From NCBI RefSeq assembly GCF_002355655.1, contig NZ_AP017569.1, positions 1,860,001 to 1,924,000 on the forward strand: a stretch of 64,000 nucleotides of DNA, given 5' to 3'. A program made the translations under genes and the position numbers. The DNA comes from Halorubrum trapanicum. Lineage in GTDB: Archaea > Halobacteriota > Halobacteria > Halobacteriales > Haloferacaceae. How positions within the stretch are numbered: position 1 is the stretch's first letter; each line of letters begins with the position of its first letter. Below the pieces are notes generated by a model, which did not search any database, had not been told where the DNA came from, and was given only the letters and a program-made list of their open reading frames with translations. Of this stretch, positions 9,766 to 17,516 are shown piece after piece.

Positions 9766-10998
9766 ATGTACTACGGCTACAAGTATCGACTTAACCCACC
9801 GGAAGCCCTTACCGAGACGCTTCTACACCACGTCGATACTTGTAGGCAACTCTACAACCACGTCCTCTACAAACTCAACGAGACAGACGAGATTCCAGCA
9901 CGTTACAAGGTACAGGGACAACTCCCCGACCTCAAATCGTGGTGGGATGACCTGAATGACGTTCACTCGAAAGTCCTCCAAATGGTCGTCAAGCGTGTCT
10001 ACGACAACCTCTCTACGCTCCGTGCGCAGAAGGAGAACGGACGCGCCGTGGGGATGCTCAAGTGGAAACCGCCTCAGGAGTATCGGTCGCTCACCTACAA
10101 CCAGTCCGGCTTCGAACTCAAGAATACGAGTGGTCGGCCTGTCTTGCGGTTGAGCAAAATCGGCGAGATCCCGATTCACCTCCACCGAGACATCCCCGAG
10201 AACGCGACCATTAAGCAGGTCACGGTCAAACAAGAGCCCACGGGCGAGTGGTACGCCACGTTCGGTATCGACGTGGACGAAGCTACGTCAGAGAAACCGG
10301 AGAATCCTAGGGATGTGGTGGGTATTGACGTAGGTATTGTCAAGTACGCTCACGACACGGACGGCACTGCTGTCGAGTCGCCAGACTTCTCCGACGAGCG
10401 TGAGCGGTTGGAACGCGCTCAACGCAACCTCTCGCGGAAGGAACGCGGCTCTAATAATTGGGAAGATCAGCGCGAGATGGTCGCTCGACGCCACGCCGAC
10501 CTGAAACGCAAGCGTCGAGATTTCCTCCACAAATTGTCGAACTACTACGCCCGAGAGTACGACTTGGTGGCCGTCGAGGACTTGGACGCGAAGGGACTAA
10601 TCGAACTACCGGGCAACTCTCGGAACCGTGCCGGGGCCTCGTGGGGAACGTTCCTGCGAATGCTCGAATACAAATGTGAGCGTGAGGGGACGCACTTCGT
10701 TGCCGTAGACCCCCGTGGAACGACGAAAGAATGCGCGTCATGCGGGACAGAGACGGACAAACCGCTGTGGGTGCGTGAGCATTCGTGCCCATCATGTGGG
10801 TTTGTGGCGGACAGAGACGCGAATGCGTCGTGGAACATTCTTTCTCGCGGACTCGACAAAGTAGGAGTGGGACACTCCGAATCACCGCCTGTGGAGACTG
10901 CGCTCCCTACGGACACCACTTCGGTGTCTGCAAAGCGCGTCGTGGAAACAGGAAGCCCCACCCTCAAGGAGCGAACCGCGTCAGCGGTAAGCGAGTAG
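9766..10998 (+). CDS. tnpB: RNA-guided endonuclease TnpB (element A)
   Basis: The 410-residue protein has the TnpB order: an N-terminal helix-turn-helix-like domain (MYYGYKYRLNPPEAL), a central domain, then a RuvC-like nuclease interrupted by a zinc finger. RuvC residues are intact: Asp188 (GIDVG), Glu271 (VEDL) and Asp351 (DRDANA). The zinc finger has CASC and CPSC pairs. TnpB proteins are transposon-encoded ancestors of Cas12 that cut DNA using an RNA from the element's right end. The protein's last codons (SE-stop) run into the conserved right end. GC is lower than neighbours, indicating transfer. The gene appears intact. Confidence 0.93.
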   Translation: MYYGYKYRLNPPEALTETLLHHVDTCRQLYNHVLYKLNETDEIPARYKVQGQLPDLKSWWDDLNDVHSKVLQMVVKRVYDNLSTLRAQKENGRAVGMLKWKPPQEYRSLTYNQSGFELKNTSGRPVLRLSKIGEIPIHLHRDIPENATIKQVTVKQEPTGEWYATFGIDVDEATSEKPENPRDVVGIDVGIVKYAHDTDGTAVESPDFSDERERLERAQRNLSRKERGSNNWEDQREMVARRHADLKRKRRDFLHKLSNYYAREYDLVAVEDLDAKGLIELPGNSRNRAGASWGTFLRMLEYKCEREGTHFVAVDPRGTTKECASCGTETDKPLWVREHSCPSCGFVADRDANASWNILSRGLDKVGVGHSESPPVETALPTDTTSVSAKRVVETGSPTLKERTASAVSE

Positions 10999-11013
10999 GA
11001 TGGAGTAGTTCAC
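10956..11013 (+). ncRNA. Predicted omega-RNA scaffold / right end of TnpB element A
   Basis: The 3' end of tnpB and the following 15 bases form a nested structure. The inner hairpin is ACCGC/GCGGT (10975-10979, 10984-10988). The outer pairing is CCCCACCC (10956-10963) with GGATGGAG (10998-11005), which has two C-A mismatches. Element B has the same layout with different bases and perfect pairing. In known TnpB systems the guide RNA overlaps the tnpB 3' end and its guide begins right after the element border, here after 11013. Function is inferred from position and covariation. Confidence 0.5.
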
Positions 11014-11069
11014 TCGTCTCGGCACGGACCGACAGAGTTTGGTAGCAGTTGGTGGAAGAACCGACAGGA

Positions 11070-12980
11070 ATGTTCGATAAGGTTCTCGTGGCGAACCGCG
11101 GCGAGATCGCGGTCCGGGTGATGCGCGCCTGTGCGGAGCTGGGCGTCGACACCGTCGCCGTGTACAGCGACGCCGACAAGCACGGCGGCCACGTCCGGTA
11201 CGCGGACGAGGCGTACAACGTCGGGCCCGCCCGCGCGGCCGACTCCTACCTCGACGGCGAGGCGGTCGTCGAGGCGGCGCGGTCGGCCGGCGCCGACGCG
11301 ATCCACCCCGGGTACGGCTTCCTCGCGGAGAACGCCGACTTCGCGGCCCGCGTCGAGGCCGCCGAGGGGATCACGTGGGTCGGCCCGTCGAGCGACGCGA
11401 TGGAGCGGCTCGGCGAGAAGACGCACGCGCGACGCGTGATGGACGACGCCGACGTGCCGATCGTCCCCGGGACGACCGAGCCCGTCACCGACGTCGAGGC
11501 CGTCACGGAGTTCGGCGACGAGCACGGCTACCCGGTCGCGATCAAGGCCGAGGGCGGCGGCGGCGGCCGCGGGATGAAGGTCGTCGAGAGCGCCGACGAG
11601 GCCGAGGAGGCGCTCGAATCCGCGAAGCGCGAGGGCGAGGCGTACTTCTCGAACGACTCGGTGTACCTCGAGCGCTACCTCCAGACCCCCCGCCACGTCG
11701 AGGTCCAGATCGTCGCGGACGACCCGGCGGCCGCGGGGTCCGACGGCGGGAGCGGCGACGGGGACGCCTCGGTGACCGAGAGCGACGTGGTCCACCTCGG
11801 CGAGCGCGACTGCTCGCTCCAGCGCCGCCACCAGAAGGTGATCGAGGAGGGGCCCTCTCCCGCGCTCTCCGACGAGTTGCGCGAGGAGATCGGGGAGGCC
11901 GCTCGCCGGGGCGTCGCCGCCGCCGACTACTCCAACGCCGGGACGGTCGAGTTCCTCGTCGAGGAGGACCCCGACCGCGACCCGTCGGAGCCGCTCGGCC
12001 CGGAGACGCCGTTCTACTTCCTCGAAGTCAACACGCGGATCCAGGTCGAACACACCGTCACGGAGGAGCTGACGGGGATCGACATCGTCAAGGAACAGCT
12101 CCGGGTCGCGAGCGGCGAGGGGCTCTCCGTCTCGCAGGACGACGTCGAGCTGGAGGGCCACGCGATCGAGTTCCGGATCAACGCCGAGAACGCCGCGAAC
12201 GAGTTCCAGCCCGCCAACGAGGGGTCGCTGGAGACGTACGACCCGCCGGGCGGGATCGGCGTGCGCGTCGACGACGCGCTCCGGCAGGGCGACGAGCTCG
12301 TCACCGACTACGACTCGATGATCGCGAAGCTGATAGTCTGGGCCCCGGACCGCGAGGAGTGTCTCGCGCGCTCGAAGCGCGCGCTCGCGGAGTACGACCT
12401 GGAGGGCGTCGTCACCATCGTCCCGTTCCACCGGCTCATGCTCGACGACGAGCGGTTCGTCGACGGGACGCACACCACGAAGTACCTCGACGAGGAGCTC
12501 GACCGCGAGCTGGTCGCCGAGGCGCAGGAGAAGTGGGGGACCGAGTCGGCGTCCGCGGGCGAAGACGACGACGAGGAGGTCACCGAGCGCGAGTTCACCG
12601 TCGAGGTGAACGGGAAGCGCTTCGACGTGGAGCTGGAGGAGCGCGGCGCGCCCGCGATTCCGGTCCCGGAAGGCGGCGCCGGCGGGGGCGGTGGCGGCCA
12701 GCAGCGCCCCCCGCAGGCGAAGCCGGACGACGGCGGGGACGACGGCGGCGTCGACGTCGCGGAGGGCGGCGAGTCGATCGACGCGGAGATGCAGGGGACG
12801 ATCCTCTCGGTCGACGTCGACGAGGGCGACGAGGTCGCCGCCGGCGACGTGGTCTGCGTCCTCGAGGCGATGAAGATGGAGAACGACGTGGTCGCCGAGC
12901 GCGGCGGCACCGTCGCGAGCGTCCACGTCGGCGAGGGCGACAGCGTCGACATGGGCGACGTGCTGATCGTGCTGGAGTGA
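11070..12980 (+). CDS. pccA: Acyl-CoA carboxylase biotin carboxylase / biotin carrier subunit
   Basis: This 636-residue fusion carries biotin carboxylase and biotin carrier domains. The N-terminal domain begins [16 protein letters not shown]. The ATP-grasp domain includes the glycine-rich loop [11 protein letters not shown] (about residues 161-171), and the active-site segment [14 protein letters not shown] follows. An acidic insertion of about 15 residues interrupts the ATP-grasp domain near residues 222-240. The C-terminal carrier domain has EAMKMEN with the biotinylated Lys602. The start at 11070 (MFDKV) is the usual family start; upstream codons belong to the flank. With PccB and PccX it would carboxylate propionyl-CoA or acetyl-CoA. 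It now needs its own promoter, because the TnpB element separates it from pccBX. Confidence 0.93.
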   Translation: MFDKVLVANRGEIAVRVMRACAELGVDTVAVYSDADKHGGHVRYADEAYNVGPARAADSYLDGEAVVEAARSAGADAIHPGYGFLAENADFAARVEAAEGITWVGPSSDAMERLGEKTHARRVMDDADVPIVPGTTEPVTDVEAVTEFGDEHGYPVAIKAEGGGGGRGMKVVESADEAEEALESAKREGEAYFSNDSVYLERYLQTPRHVEVQIVADDPAAAGSDGGSGDGDASVTESDVVHLGERDCSLQRRHQKVIEEGPSPALSDELREEIGEAARRGVAAADYSNAGTVEFLVEEDPDRDPSEPLGPETPFYFLEVNTRIQVEHTVTEELTGIDIVKEQLRVASGEGLSVSQDDVELEGHAIEFRINAENAANEFQPANEGSLETYDPPGGIGVRVDDALRQGDELVTDYDSMIAKLIVWAPDREECLARSKRALAEYDLEGVVTIVPFHRLMLDDERFVDGTHTTKYLDEELDRELVAEAQEKWGTESASAGEDDDEEVTEREFTVEVNGKRFDVELEERGAPAIPVPEGGAGGGGGGQQRPPQAKPDDGGDDGGVDVAEGGESIDAEMQGTILSVDVDEGDEVAAGDVVCVLEAMKMENDVVAERGGTVASVHVGEGDSVDMGDVLIVLE

Positions 12981-13206
12981 GGTCGGAGTTCTCCGGACGT
13001 GGCTGTTTATAAATAGTGGACAGCGTTACGGTGAGACGTTCTGAGGCTTAGCTTTTCACTTGGCTTCGCTGAAATCCACAGTGAGTGACATACGTAGCTC
13101 TCTGCCGGTCAGTACAGACGTATCGACGGGCGATTTCGGGAGTGAGTATCGTAGATCGGCGGTGGCGGGAGTATATTTAAAACGCGATGAGAGATGGCGA
13201 TGATCG
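12981..13206 (+). other. Intergenic stretch with a solitary TTTATAAATAG unit
   Basis: Non-coding sequence after pccA. TTTATAAATAG at 13006-13016, followed by ACGGTGAG at 13028-13035, resembles the first unit of repeat copy R2 (14291), where the same two motifs occur. The AAGCCCCAG box is missing, so this looks like a degenerate single unit facing R1. No gene is seen here. Confidence 0.4.
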
Positions 13207-13629
13207 CTTATAAAAGAACACCGCGGTGCGGTGGCGCGCCTGCGAGCGGCCGCCATCGGCGGCCGCGAGCCAGCCCGCGAGGGACGCCGCGAGCGGAGCG
13301 AGCGGCGAGGCTGGGGAGGTGTGAGGCTGCGGTCCCGTGAGCGACCGGAGGGAGCGAGCGGGAGTACGGAAGTCGCAGCCCGCGCAGCGAACGGAGTGAG
13401 CGAGCAGGACCGTCTTCCGGTGGTGCTGAGCGGTGCGGGGGAGGGACTCAAAGGGGCAGTCGCGAGGGCGAAGCACGCCGCAGTAAGCACCGCAGGGAGC
13501 GAGTGAAACGAGCGACTGAGGAGCACAGCAAGGCGCGCGAGCCGTCGCGACTGGGGCTTTGGAGATCATCATCCCAGCAGTCAATCACTTATAAACGGGC
13601 GACAGCAACACCGCGATCCTCTTTATAAA
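13207..13629 (-). repeat. Copy R1 of the TATA/stem-loop repeat family
   Basis: Read on the minus strand, two TTTATAA boxes (5' ends near 13629 and 13595) are followed by AAAGCCCCAG (13560-13551). Next come a stem with arms CAGTCGCGA/TCGCGACTG (13553-13545 and 13465-13457), a GCCCCTTTGAGTCCC segment, a CTCCCCAGCCTCGC block, a GGCTGGCTCGCGGCC block, GCAGGCGCGCCACCGC, and a closing TTTTATAAG (13214-13207). The middle carries a longer insertion than R2 and R3. Frames read across it are not conserved between copies, so it is treated as non-coding. Confidence 0.7.
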
Positions 13630-13750
13630 CGGCCTCACTCACGACGTACTACACGTACTCCCGCTACCGATCAGGAAGCGAGCGCTTTTGCGGCTAATTC
13701 AGTCGCGCAACCCCGGCAGTTTCAAACGTAGAGTATTGTGTACAGAGAGC

Positions 13751-14167
13751 CTATCCAGCAATTCGTCGGACCGCGGTTCCGATGGTAAAGCCGAGCGTCC
13801 CCACGATCGCCGCGGCAACTGCGCTTCCGACGATGGCGTATCTGACGAGCCACAGCAGCCCAGGTTTGGCTCCGCTCAGTCCGATACCACCGTAGTTCAG
13901 GATGACGCCGGCGACCCCGGCGAACACGAGCAACCAACTCACCCCGAGCCCTCCGTTGGAGTACGCTTGGACCGCGACGAAGATCGTGAGCAGAACGGCG
14001 TACCCCTGCCACCACAGCAGCAAATGGATCTGAGGAAAGCCTACTATTCTCACCGCCGCGAAGTAGCAGAGCGACGCAACGAAGAGTATTCCAGCACCGA
14101 TACTCCACCGTCTCGCTTGTTTTCGATCCTCGCCCAGTAGGAGGGTTCGCGTGTCAACGGGAACCAT
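13751..14167 (-). CDS. Four-helix membrane protein of unknown function
   Basis: The 138-residue protein has a short cytoplasmic N-terminus with DRKQARRW and then four hydrophobic helices (about residues 22-42, 48-67, 75-94 and 105-130). Aromatic residues (YFAAV, LLLWWQGY) lie at membrane borders. No family is recognised. Its GC is lower than the core genes, and it lies between two inverted copies of the repeat family (R1 to the left, R2 to the right), which raises the possibility that it was carried in with them. An AT-rich region upstream (14190-14210) could hold its promoter. Confidence 0.7.
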   Translation of the reverse strand: MVPVDTRTLLLGEDRKQARRWSIGAGILFVASLCYFAAVRIVGFPQIHLLLWWQGYAVLLTIFVAVQAYSNGGLGVSWLLVFAGVAGVILNYGGIGLSGAKPGLLWLVRYAIVGSAVAAAIVGTLGFTIGTAVRRIAG

Positions 14168-14290
14168 ACACGATCCGCCTCTTCAGGCCTAGAACATTAA
14201 GAAATTGCGACGTGACTGATTGGCACCCTCATCGACCGGCCGTTTCAGTCGAAAACACATCTGAAAATGGAATTTCAACGGAAGCTATTG

Positions 14291-14646
14291 TTTATAAATA
14301 GCCGCTGGCGGATCGACGGTGAGTACCGCCAAAGCTCCAGCCGCTCGCTTATAAATAGCCGTTACTAGGCCGACGGCGGGGACCGCCAAAGCCCCAGCCG
14401 CGAAGCGGCCGCACACTCGCTGCGCTCCTCGCTTGCGCTGCTCGCTGCGGTGCTTGCGTCGTCTGCGGCCGCTTCGCGCCTGCCCCTTTGAGTCCCACCC
14501 CGCCCCGCACGGCACCGCACCTCTCACCTCCCCAGCCTCGCGGTTCGCGCTCTCCGAGCGCTCACCGCGTCCCTCGCGGGCTGGCTCGCGGCCTCCGCTT
14601 CGCTCCGGCCGCTCGCAGGCGCGCCACCGCGTCGTTCATTTATAAG
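14291..14646 (+). repeat. Copy R2 of the TATA/stem-loop repeat family
   Basis: There are two tandem units, TTTATAAA at 14291 and CTTATAAA at 14348. Each is followed exactly 40 bp later by AAAGCYCCAG (14331, 14388). The second box runs into a 19-bp stem with arms CAGCCGCGAAGCGGCCGCA (14395-14413) and TGCGGCCGCTTCGCGCCTG (14464-14482), one mismatch. GCCCCTTTGAGTCCC, CTCCCCAGCCTCG, GGCTGGCTCGCGGCC and GCAGGCGCGCCACCGC follow, then a closing TTTATAAG (14639-14646). It is inverted relative to R1. No conserved reading frame is seen. Confidence 0.7.
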
Positions 14647-14714
14647 TAGTCGTCGCCGCCTCTCGCACCTCTTAAATATCGTCTCGCTGTCGAGGCTCGC
14701 GTCGCGCACTCAGG

Positions 14715-15557
14715 TTACCGACCGCGTAGCCCCAGTAGCTTCCGCGTCTGATCGGGCGTCGCCACGGGCCGCCCCAGCTCCTCGGCGATCCGCGCCGCCC
14801 GCGCCACGAGCTGCTCGTTCGTCGCCAGCTCGCCCTTCTCGTAGTACCGGTTGTCCTCTAAGCCGACCCGGACGTGCCCCCCGAGCAGCAGCGACTGGGT
14901 CGTCATGGGAAGCTGATGCGGGCCGAATCCGATCACGTTGAACTCGACGCCCTCGGGGAGCGCCTCGACTCGATTAACGAGGTTCCGGGGATGCGGCGGC
15001 GACGTGGTCCCACCGCCGAACAGGAAGTTGAGGTACGGCGGGTCGTCGAGCTCGTCGAGTATCGCCAGCGACTCGTTGAGGTGGCCGTCGTTGAACACCT
15101 CCAGCTCGGGCTTGATACCCCGCTCTTTCATCTCCGCGTGGAGCGACGACACCAGCTCTCGGGTGTTCTCCGAGGTGAGCCGGTCGTAGCGGTTGAGCGG
15201 CCCCATGTCGAGCGACGCCATCTCGGGGGCGGGGTCGGTCCGGAGCGGCTCGTGCCGGAGGGCGTCCGGCGCCGCCGTCCCGCCCGTCGAGTGCTGGAGG
15301 ACCGCGTCGTCGGTCGCCTCGCGGACCGCGTCGGCGATCTCCTGAAACCGCTCCGTCGAGAAGGCGCGCTCCCCGTTGTCGCGGCGCGCGTGGAGGTGGA
15401 GCACGCTCGCGCCCGCCTCCTCGCAGGCCGCCGCGGCCGCCGCGATCTCCGCGGGCGTCTCCGGGAGGTCCGGGTGCGCCTCCTTCCCGTGGACGCCGCC
15501 CGTGAGCGCCGCGGTGATGACCGCCGGCTTCCCGTCGATGTAGTCGTCGTACGTCAT
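14715..15557 (-). CDS. BKACE family beta-keto acid cleavage enzyme (DUF849)
   Basis: The 280-residue TIM-barrel protein matches the 3-keto-5-aminohexanoate cleavage (Kce)/BKACE family. These enzymes use zinc to condense a beta-keto acid with acetyl-CoA and release acetoacetate plus a new CoA ester. Zinc-ligand residues are visible in SVLHLHAR (His54, His56), and a conserved Glu lies in VRVGLEDN near the C-terminal end. The N-terminal ITAALTGG and the LQHSTGG segment are also family features. The true substrate is unknown. A 77-residue cysteine-containing protein starts upstream and overlaps it by 4 bp, so the two are coupled. Confidence 0.85.
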   Translation of the reverse strand: MTYDDYIDGKPAVITAALTGGVHGKEAHPDLPETPAEIAAAAAACEEAGASVLHLHARRDNGERAFSTERFQEIADAVREATDDAVLQHSTGGTAAPDALRHEPLRTDPAPEMASLDMGPLNRYDRLTSENTRELVSSLHAEMKERGIKPELEVFNDGHLNESLAILDELDDPPYLNFLFGGGTTSPPHPRNLVNRVEALPEGVEFNVIGFGPHQLPMTTQSLLLGGHVRVGLEDNRYYEKGELATNEQLVARAARIAEELGRPVATPDQTRKLLGLRGR

Positions 15558-15787
15558 TCCGCCCCGTCGCCCCCGCGGTCGGCGTCCTCGTCCTCCGCCG
15601 CCTCGGACTCGGGATCCACGTAGAACTCGCAGTCTGCCGCGGGGTCGAGGTCGTACCGCGCGTTACAGACGTCCGCGCGCATGGGCTGGACGAACGACTC
15701 CGTCACGGTACAGAACGCGCGGGCCGTGTCGAACGACTTCCCGTCTCCCTCCTCGCGATACGACAGGTGCTGGCACGTCTCGTCCAT
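15554..15787 (-). CDS. Small cysteine-containing protein coupled to the BKACE gene
   Basis: The 77-residue protein holds four cysteines and a histidine (C5, H7, then FCTV, VCNARY and DCEFY), which could bind a metal ion. The last 18 residues are an acidic low-complexity tail. The ATG at 15787 is the only good start and the stop overlaps the downstream BKACE start by 4 bp. I recognise no characterised family. The tight coupling suggests a role tied to that enzyme or a shared regulatory need. Confidence 0.65.
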   Translation of the reverse strand: MDETCQHLSYREEGDGKSFDTARAFCTVTESFVQPMRADVCNARYDLDPAADCEFYVDPESEAAEDEDADRGGDGAE

Positions 15788-15915
15788 GGCGGACGGAGGC
15801 GGGCGAGCGGCTTGAAACCACGCGTCGAGCGTTCCGATTCCGTCCGGCGCGGCCCGCGCCGGCCCGCCCCGATCCGACCGACGCTGTTTAACCGAACGCC
15901 CGAGAACGGGCGGGC

Positions 15916-16263
15916 ATGGAGCCGGTCGACGACTGGCGGTCGGCGATCGAGGAGGCCGGGGAGCTGACCGGCCCGATCGCGGCGGCCATCGTCGAGGCCC
16001 ACGGCGACCGCGGCCAGCGCGCCATCGAGGCCGTCGGCGAGGGGCGCGTGAAGCGCTACCGCGACTTCACCGTCGTCGTCGGCCACGAGGACGAGTACGT
16101 GGTCGAAGAGGGCGAGTGCAACTGCGCGGACGCGACGTACAACCTCGACGCGGACGACCCCGACGACCGCTGCTGGCACGCGATCGCGGTCGACGTGGCG
16201 GACGCGCTCGACGCCGTCGACCACCACGACATGTGGTACTCCGAGGTCCGCGAGTTCCTGTAG
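15916..16263 (+). CDS. SWIM zinc-finger-like protein
   Basis: The 115-residue product carries a CNC-ADATYNL segment followed about 15 residues later by CWH (around residues 73-92). This is the CxC-x(n)-CxH pattern of SWIM zinc fingers, which bind DNA or proteins. The N-terminal part (AIVEAHGDRGQRAIEAVGEGRVKRYRDF) is a conserved haloarchaeal lead-in. A TTTAA element about 28 bp before the ATG fits a leaderless promoter. Its role is unknown. Confidence 0.75.
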   Translation: MEPVDDWRSAIEEAGELTGPIAAAIVEAHGDRGQRAIEAVGEGRVKRYRDFTVVVGHEDEYVVEEGECNCADATYNLDADDPDDRCWHAIAVDVADALDAVDHHDMWYSEVREFL

Positions 16264-16408
16264 GGCCGGTCGGCGCGAGCCCCGCTGGGGTCGCCGCGCG
16301 TCGGTCCGATCGAGGTAGCCGCCGCTCGACCGCGTGAATCGGCCGTTTTCGTAAATCTCGGTCTGAGAGTCGAAAACGTTTACAACGGCGGCCGGTCTCC
16401 CCTACGGT

Positions 16409-16879
16409 ATGGCGGACTGTCCACTCGCCGACGACTGCCCCAGCTTCGACGAACGGATCCAGGGGATGGGGTGTCAACACTACGGCAACAAAGGCGGCGC
16501 GGAGTGGTGTAACCACTACGACATGCCGATCTACGAACTGAAACAGCAGCCGGTCCAGCCCGGCGAGGCGGTCGTCGTCGAGGTCGACGACATCCACGAG
16601 AGCGGTGCCGGCGTCGGCCGCACCGACGACGGGTTCATCGTCCTCGTCGACGGCCTCCTCCCCCCGGCGCGCGCCGAGGTCAAGATCCACCGCGTGAAGT
16701 CCAGTCACGCGACGGCCCAAGAGGTGGTCGAGCGCCTCCCCGACGACCCGGAAGCGGAGGAGGGGGACGACGAGGCCGCCGAGGGCGACGCGGCGGACGA
16801 CGAGGACGACGAGCGCGGTCGCCCGGACCGCACGGACCGCGAACGGCTCGGCAGCCGCGAGAACTTCTGGGGCAAGTGA
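16409..16879 (+). CDS. TRAM-domain protein with N-terminal cysteine motif
   Basis: The 156-residue protein starts with a cysteine-rich region (MADCPLADDCPSF, GMGCQHY, EWCNHY) that may bind zinc or an iron-sulfur cluster. A TRAM domain follows (about residues 52-105: GEAVVVEVDDIHESGAGVGR then FIVLVDGLLPPARAEVKI), a small RNA-binding beta barrel also found in tRNA methyltransferases. The C-terminal third is an acidic/charged low-complexity tail. Archaeal TRAM proteins have been proposed to act as RNA chaperones; that role is an inference here. Confidence 0.82.
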   Translation: MADCPLADDCPSFDERIQGMGCQHYGNKGGAEWCNHYDMPIYELKQQPVQPGEAVVVEVDDIHESGAGVGRTDDGFIVLVDGLLPPARAEVKIHRVKSSHATAQEVVERLPDDPEAEEGDDEAAEGDAADDEDDERGRPDRTDRERLGSRENFWGK

Positions 16880-17005
16880 CGGCGTCTCGGGGGAGCCCCG
16901 CCCCACGGACAGTCCGGACGCCGTCGATTTTCCGACCGACACGACCCCGCCCTCGACCCCGCGGGAAACCGCCGTTTTTTGAGCGACCGGCCCGTCGGTG
17001 ACCAC

Positions 17006-17491
17006 ATGGCCGCAGACGACGGGCGACCCGACCCCGCGGACGTCGACGCCGACTCGATCTTAGAGCGAGCCGGCTTCGACGCCGACGAGAGCGTGCTCAC
17101 CCGTCGGCAGGCGGAGGTGCTGGCGCTCCGCGAGCGCGGGCTCCGGCAGTCGGACATCGCGGACCGGCTCGGCACCTCGCGCGCGAACGTCTCCAGCGTC
17201 GAGGCGAGCGCCCGCGACAACGTCGAGCGCGCCCGCGAAACGGTCGCGTTCGCGGAGGCGCTGTCGGCGCCGGTCCGCGTCGAGATCGAGACCGGCACCG
17301 ACCTCTACGACGCGCCCAAGCGGGTGTACGACGCCTGCGACGAGGCGGGCGTGAAGGTGAACCAGACCGCGCCCGAGCTGATGAAGACGATCGGCGACCG
17401 CGCGGGCGACGCGGTCCGCGGCCGCGAGGTCCGCAGCCGACTCTTCGTCACGGTCGCAGCGGACGGACAGATCCGCGTCCGGCGGCCGTAA
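17006..17491 (+). CDS. Tfx-family helix-turn-helix DNA-binding protein
   Basis: The 161-residue protein has an N-terminal helix-turn-helix (LTRRQAEVLALRERGLRQSDIADRLG with SRANVS in the recognition helix, about residues 31-62). The Tfx C-terminal domain follows (VRVEIETGTDLYDAPKRVYDACDEAGVKVNQTAPELM). Tfx was first described in Methanothermobacter, binding the promoter of molybdenum formylmethanofuran dehydrogenase. Two molybdopterin oxidoreductase genes lie in this window, but no link is shown. The start at 17006 follows a T-rich promoter stretch by about 27 bp; the upstream TTG (16979) overlaps that stretch and is rejected. Confidence 0.85.
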   Translation: MAADDGRPDPADVDADSILERAGFDADESVLTRRQAEVLALRERGLRQSDIADRLGTSRANVSSVEASARDNVERARETVAFAEALSAPVRVEIETGTDLYDAPKRVYDACDEAGVKVNQTAPELMKTIGDRAGDAVRGREVRSRLFVTVAADGQIRVRRP

Positions 17492-17516
17492 GACGAGGTT
17501 TCAAGCCCCTCCCGCG

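Larger units (their letters stand above)
9620..11013 (+). mobile_element. TnpB-only IS200/IS605-type element A (no TnpA)
   Basis: The element holds a 41-codon ribbon-helix-helix-like gene and tnpB, with GC clearly below its surroundings. The right end is well defined: it shares a terminal GTAGTT(C/T)AC motif, a short hairpin and the TnpB stop-codon context with the second element at 20726. The left border is uncertain; the AT-rich stretch near 9620 is a minimum estimate, and the hairpins at 9494-9546 could belong to it. No TnpA transposase is present, so movement would need one supplied in trans. Confidence 0.6.

Noticed and set aside
11010-12926. 638-codon minus-strand frame opposite pccA
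   Set aside because: Antisense shadow of the biotin carboxylase gene with low-complexity composition.
13231-13506. Open frames within repeat copy R1
   Set aside because: The frames are not kept in copies R2 and R3, and the residues are dominated by Arg, Ala, Gly and Ser as expected for GC-rich non-coding DNA.
14285-14709. Several frames of 60-80 codons in repeat copy R2
   Set aside because: Same reason as for R1; insertions between copies shift the frame, and no start signal is shared.
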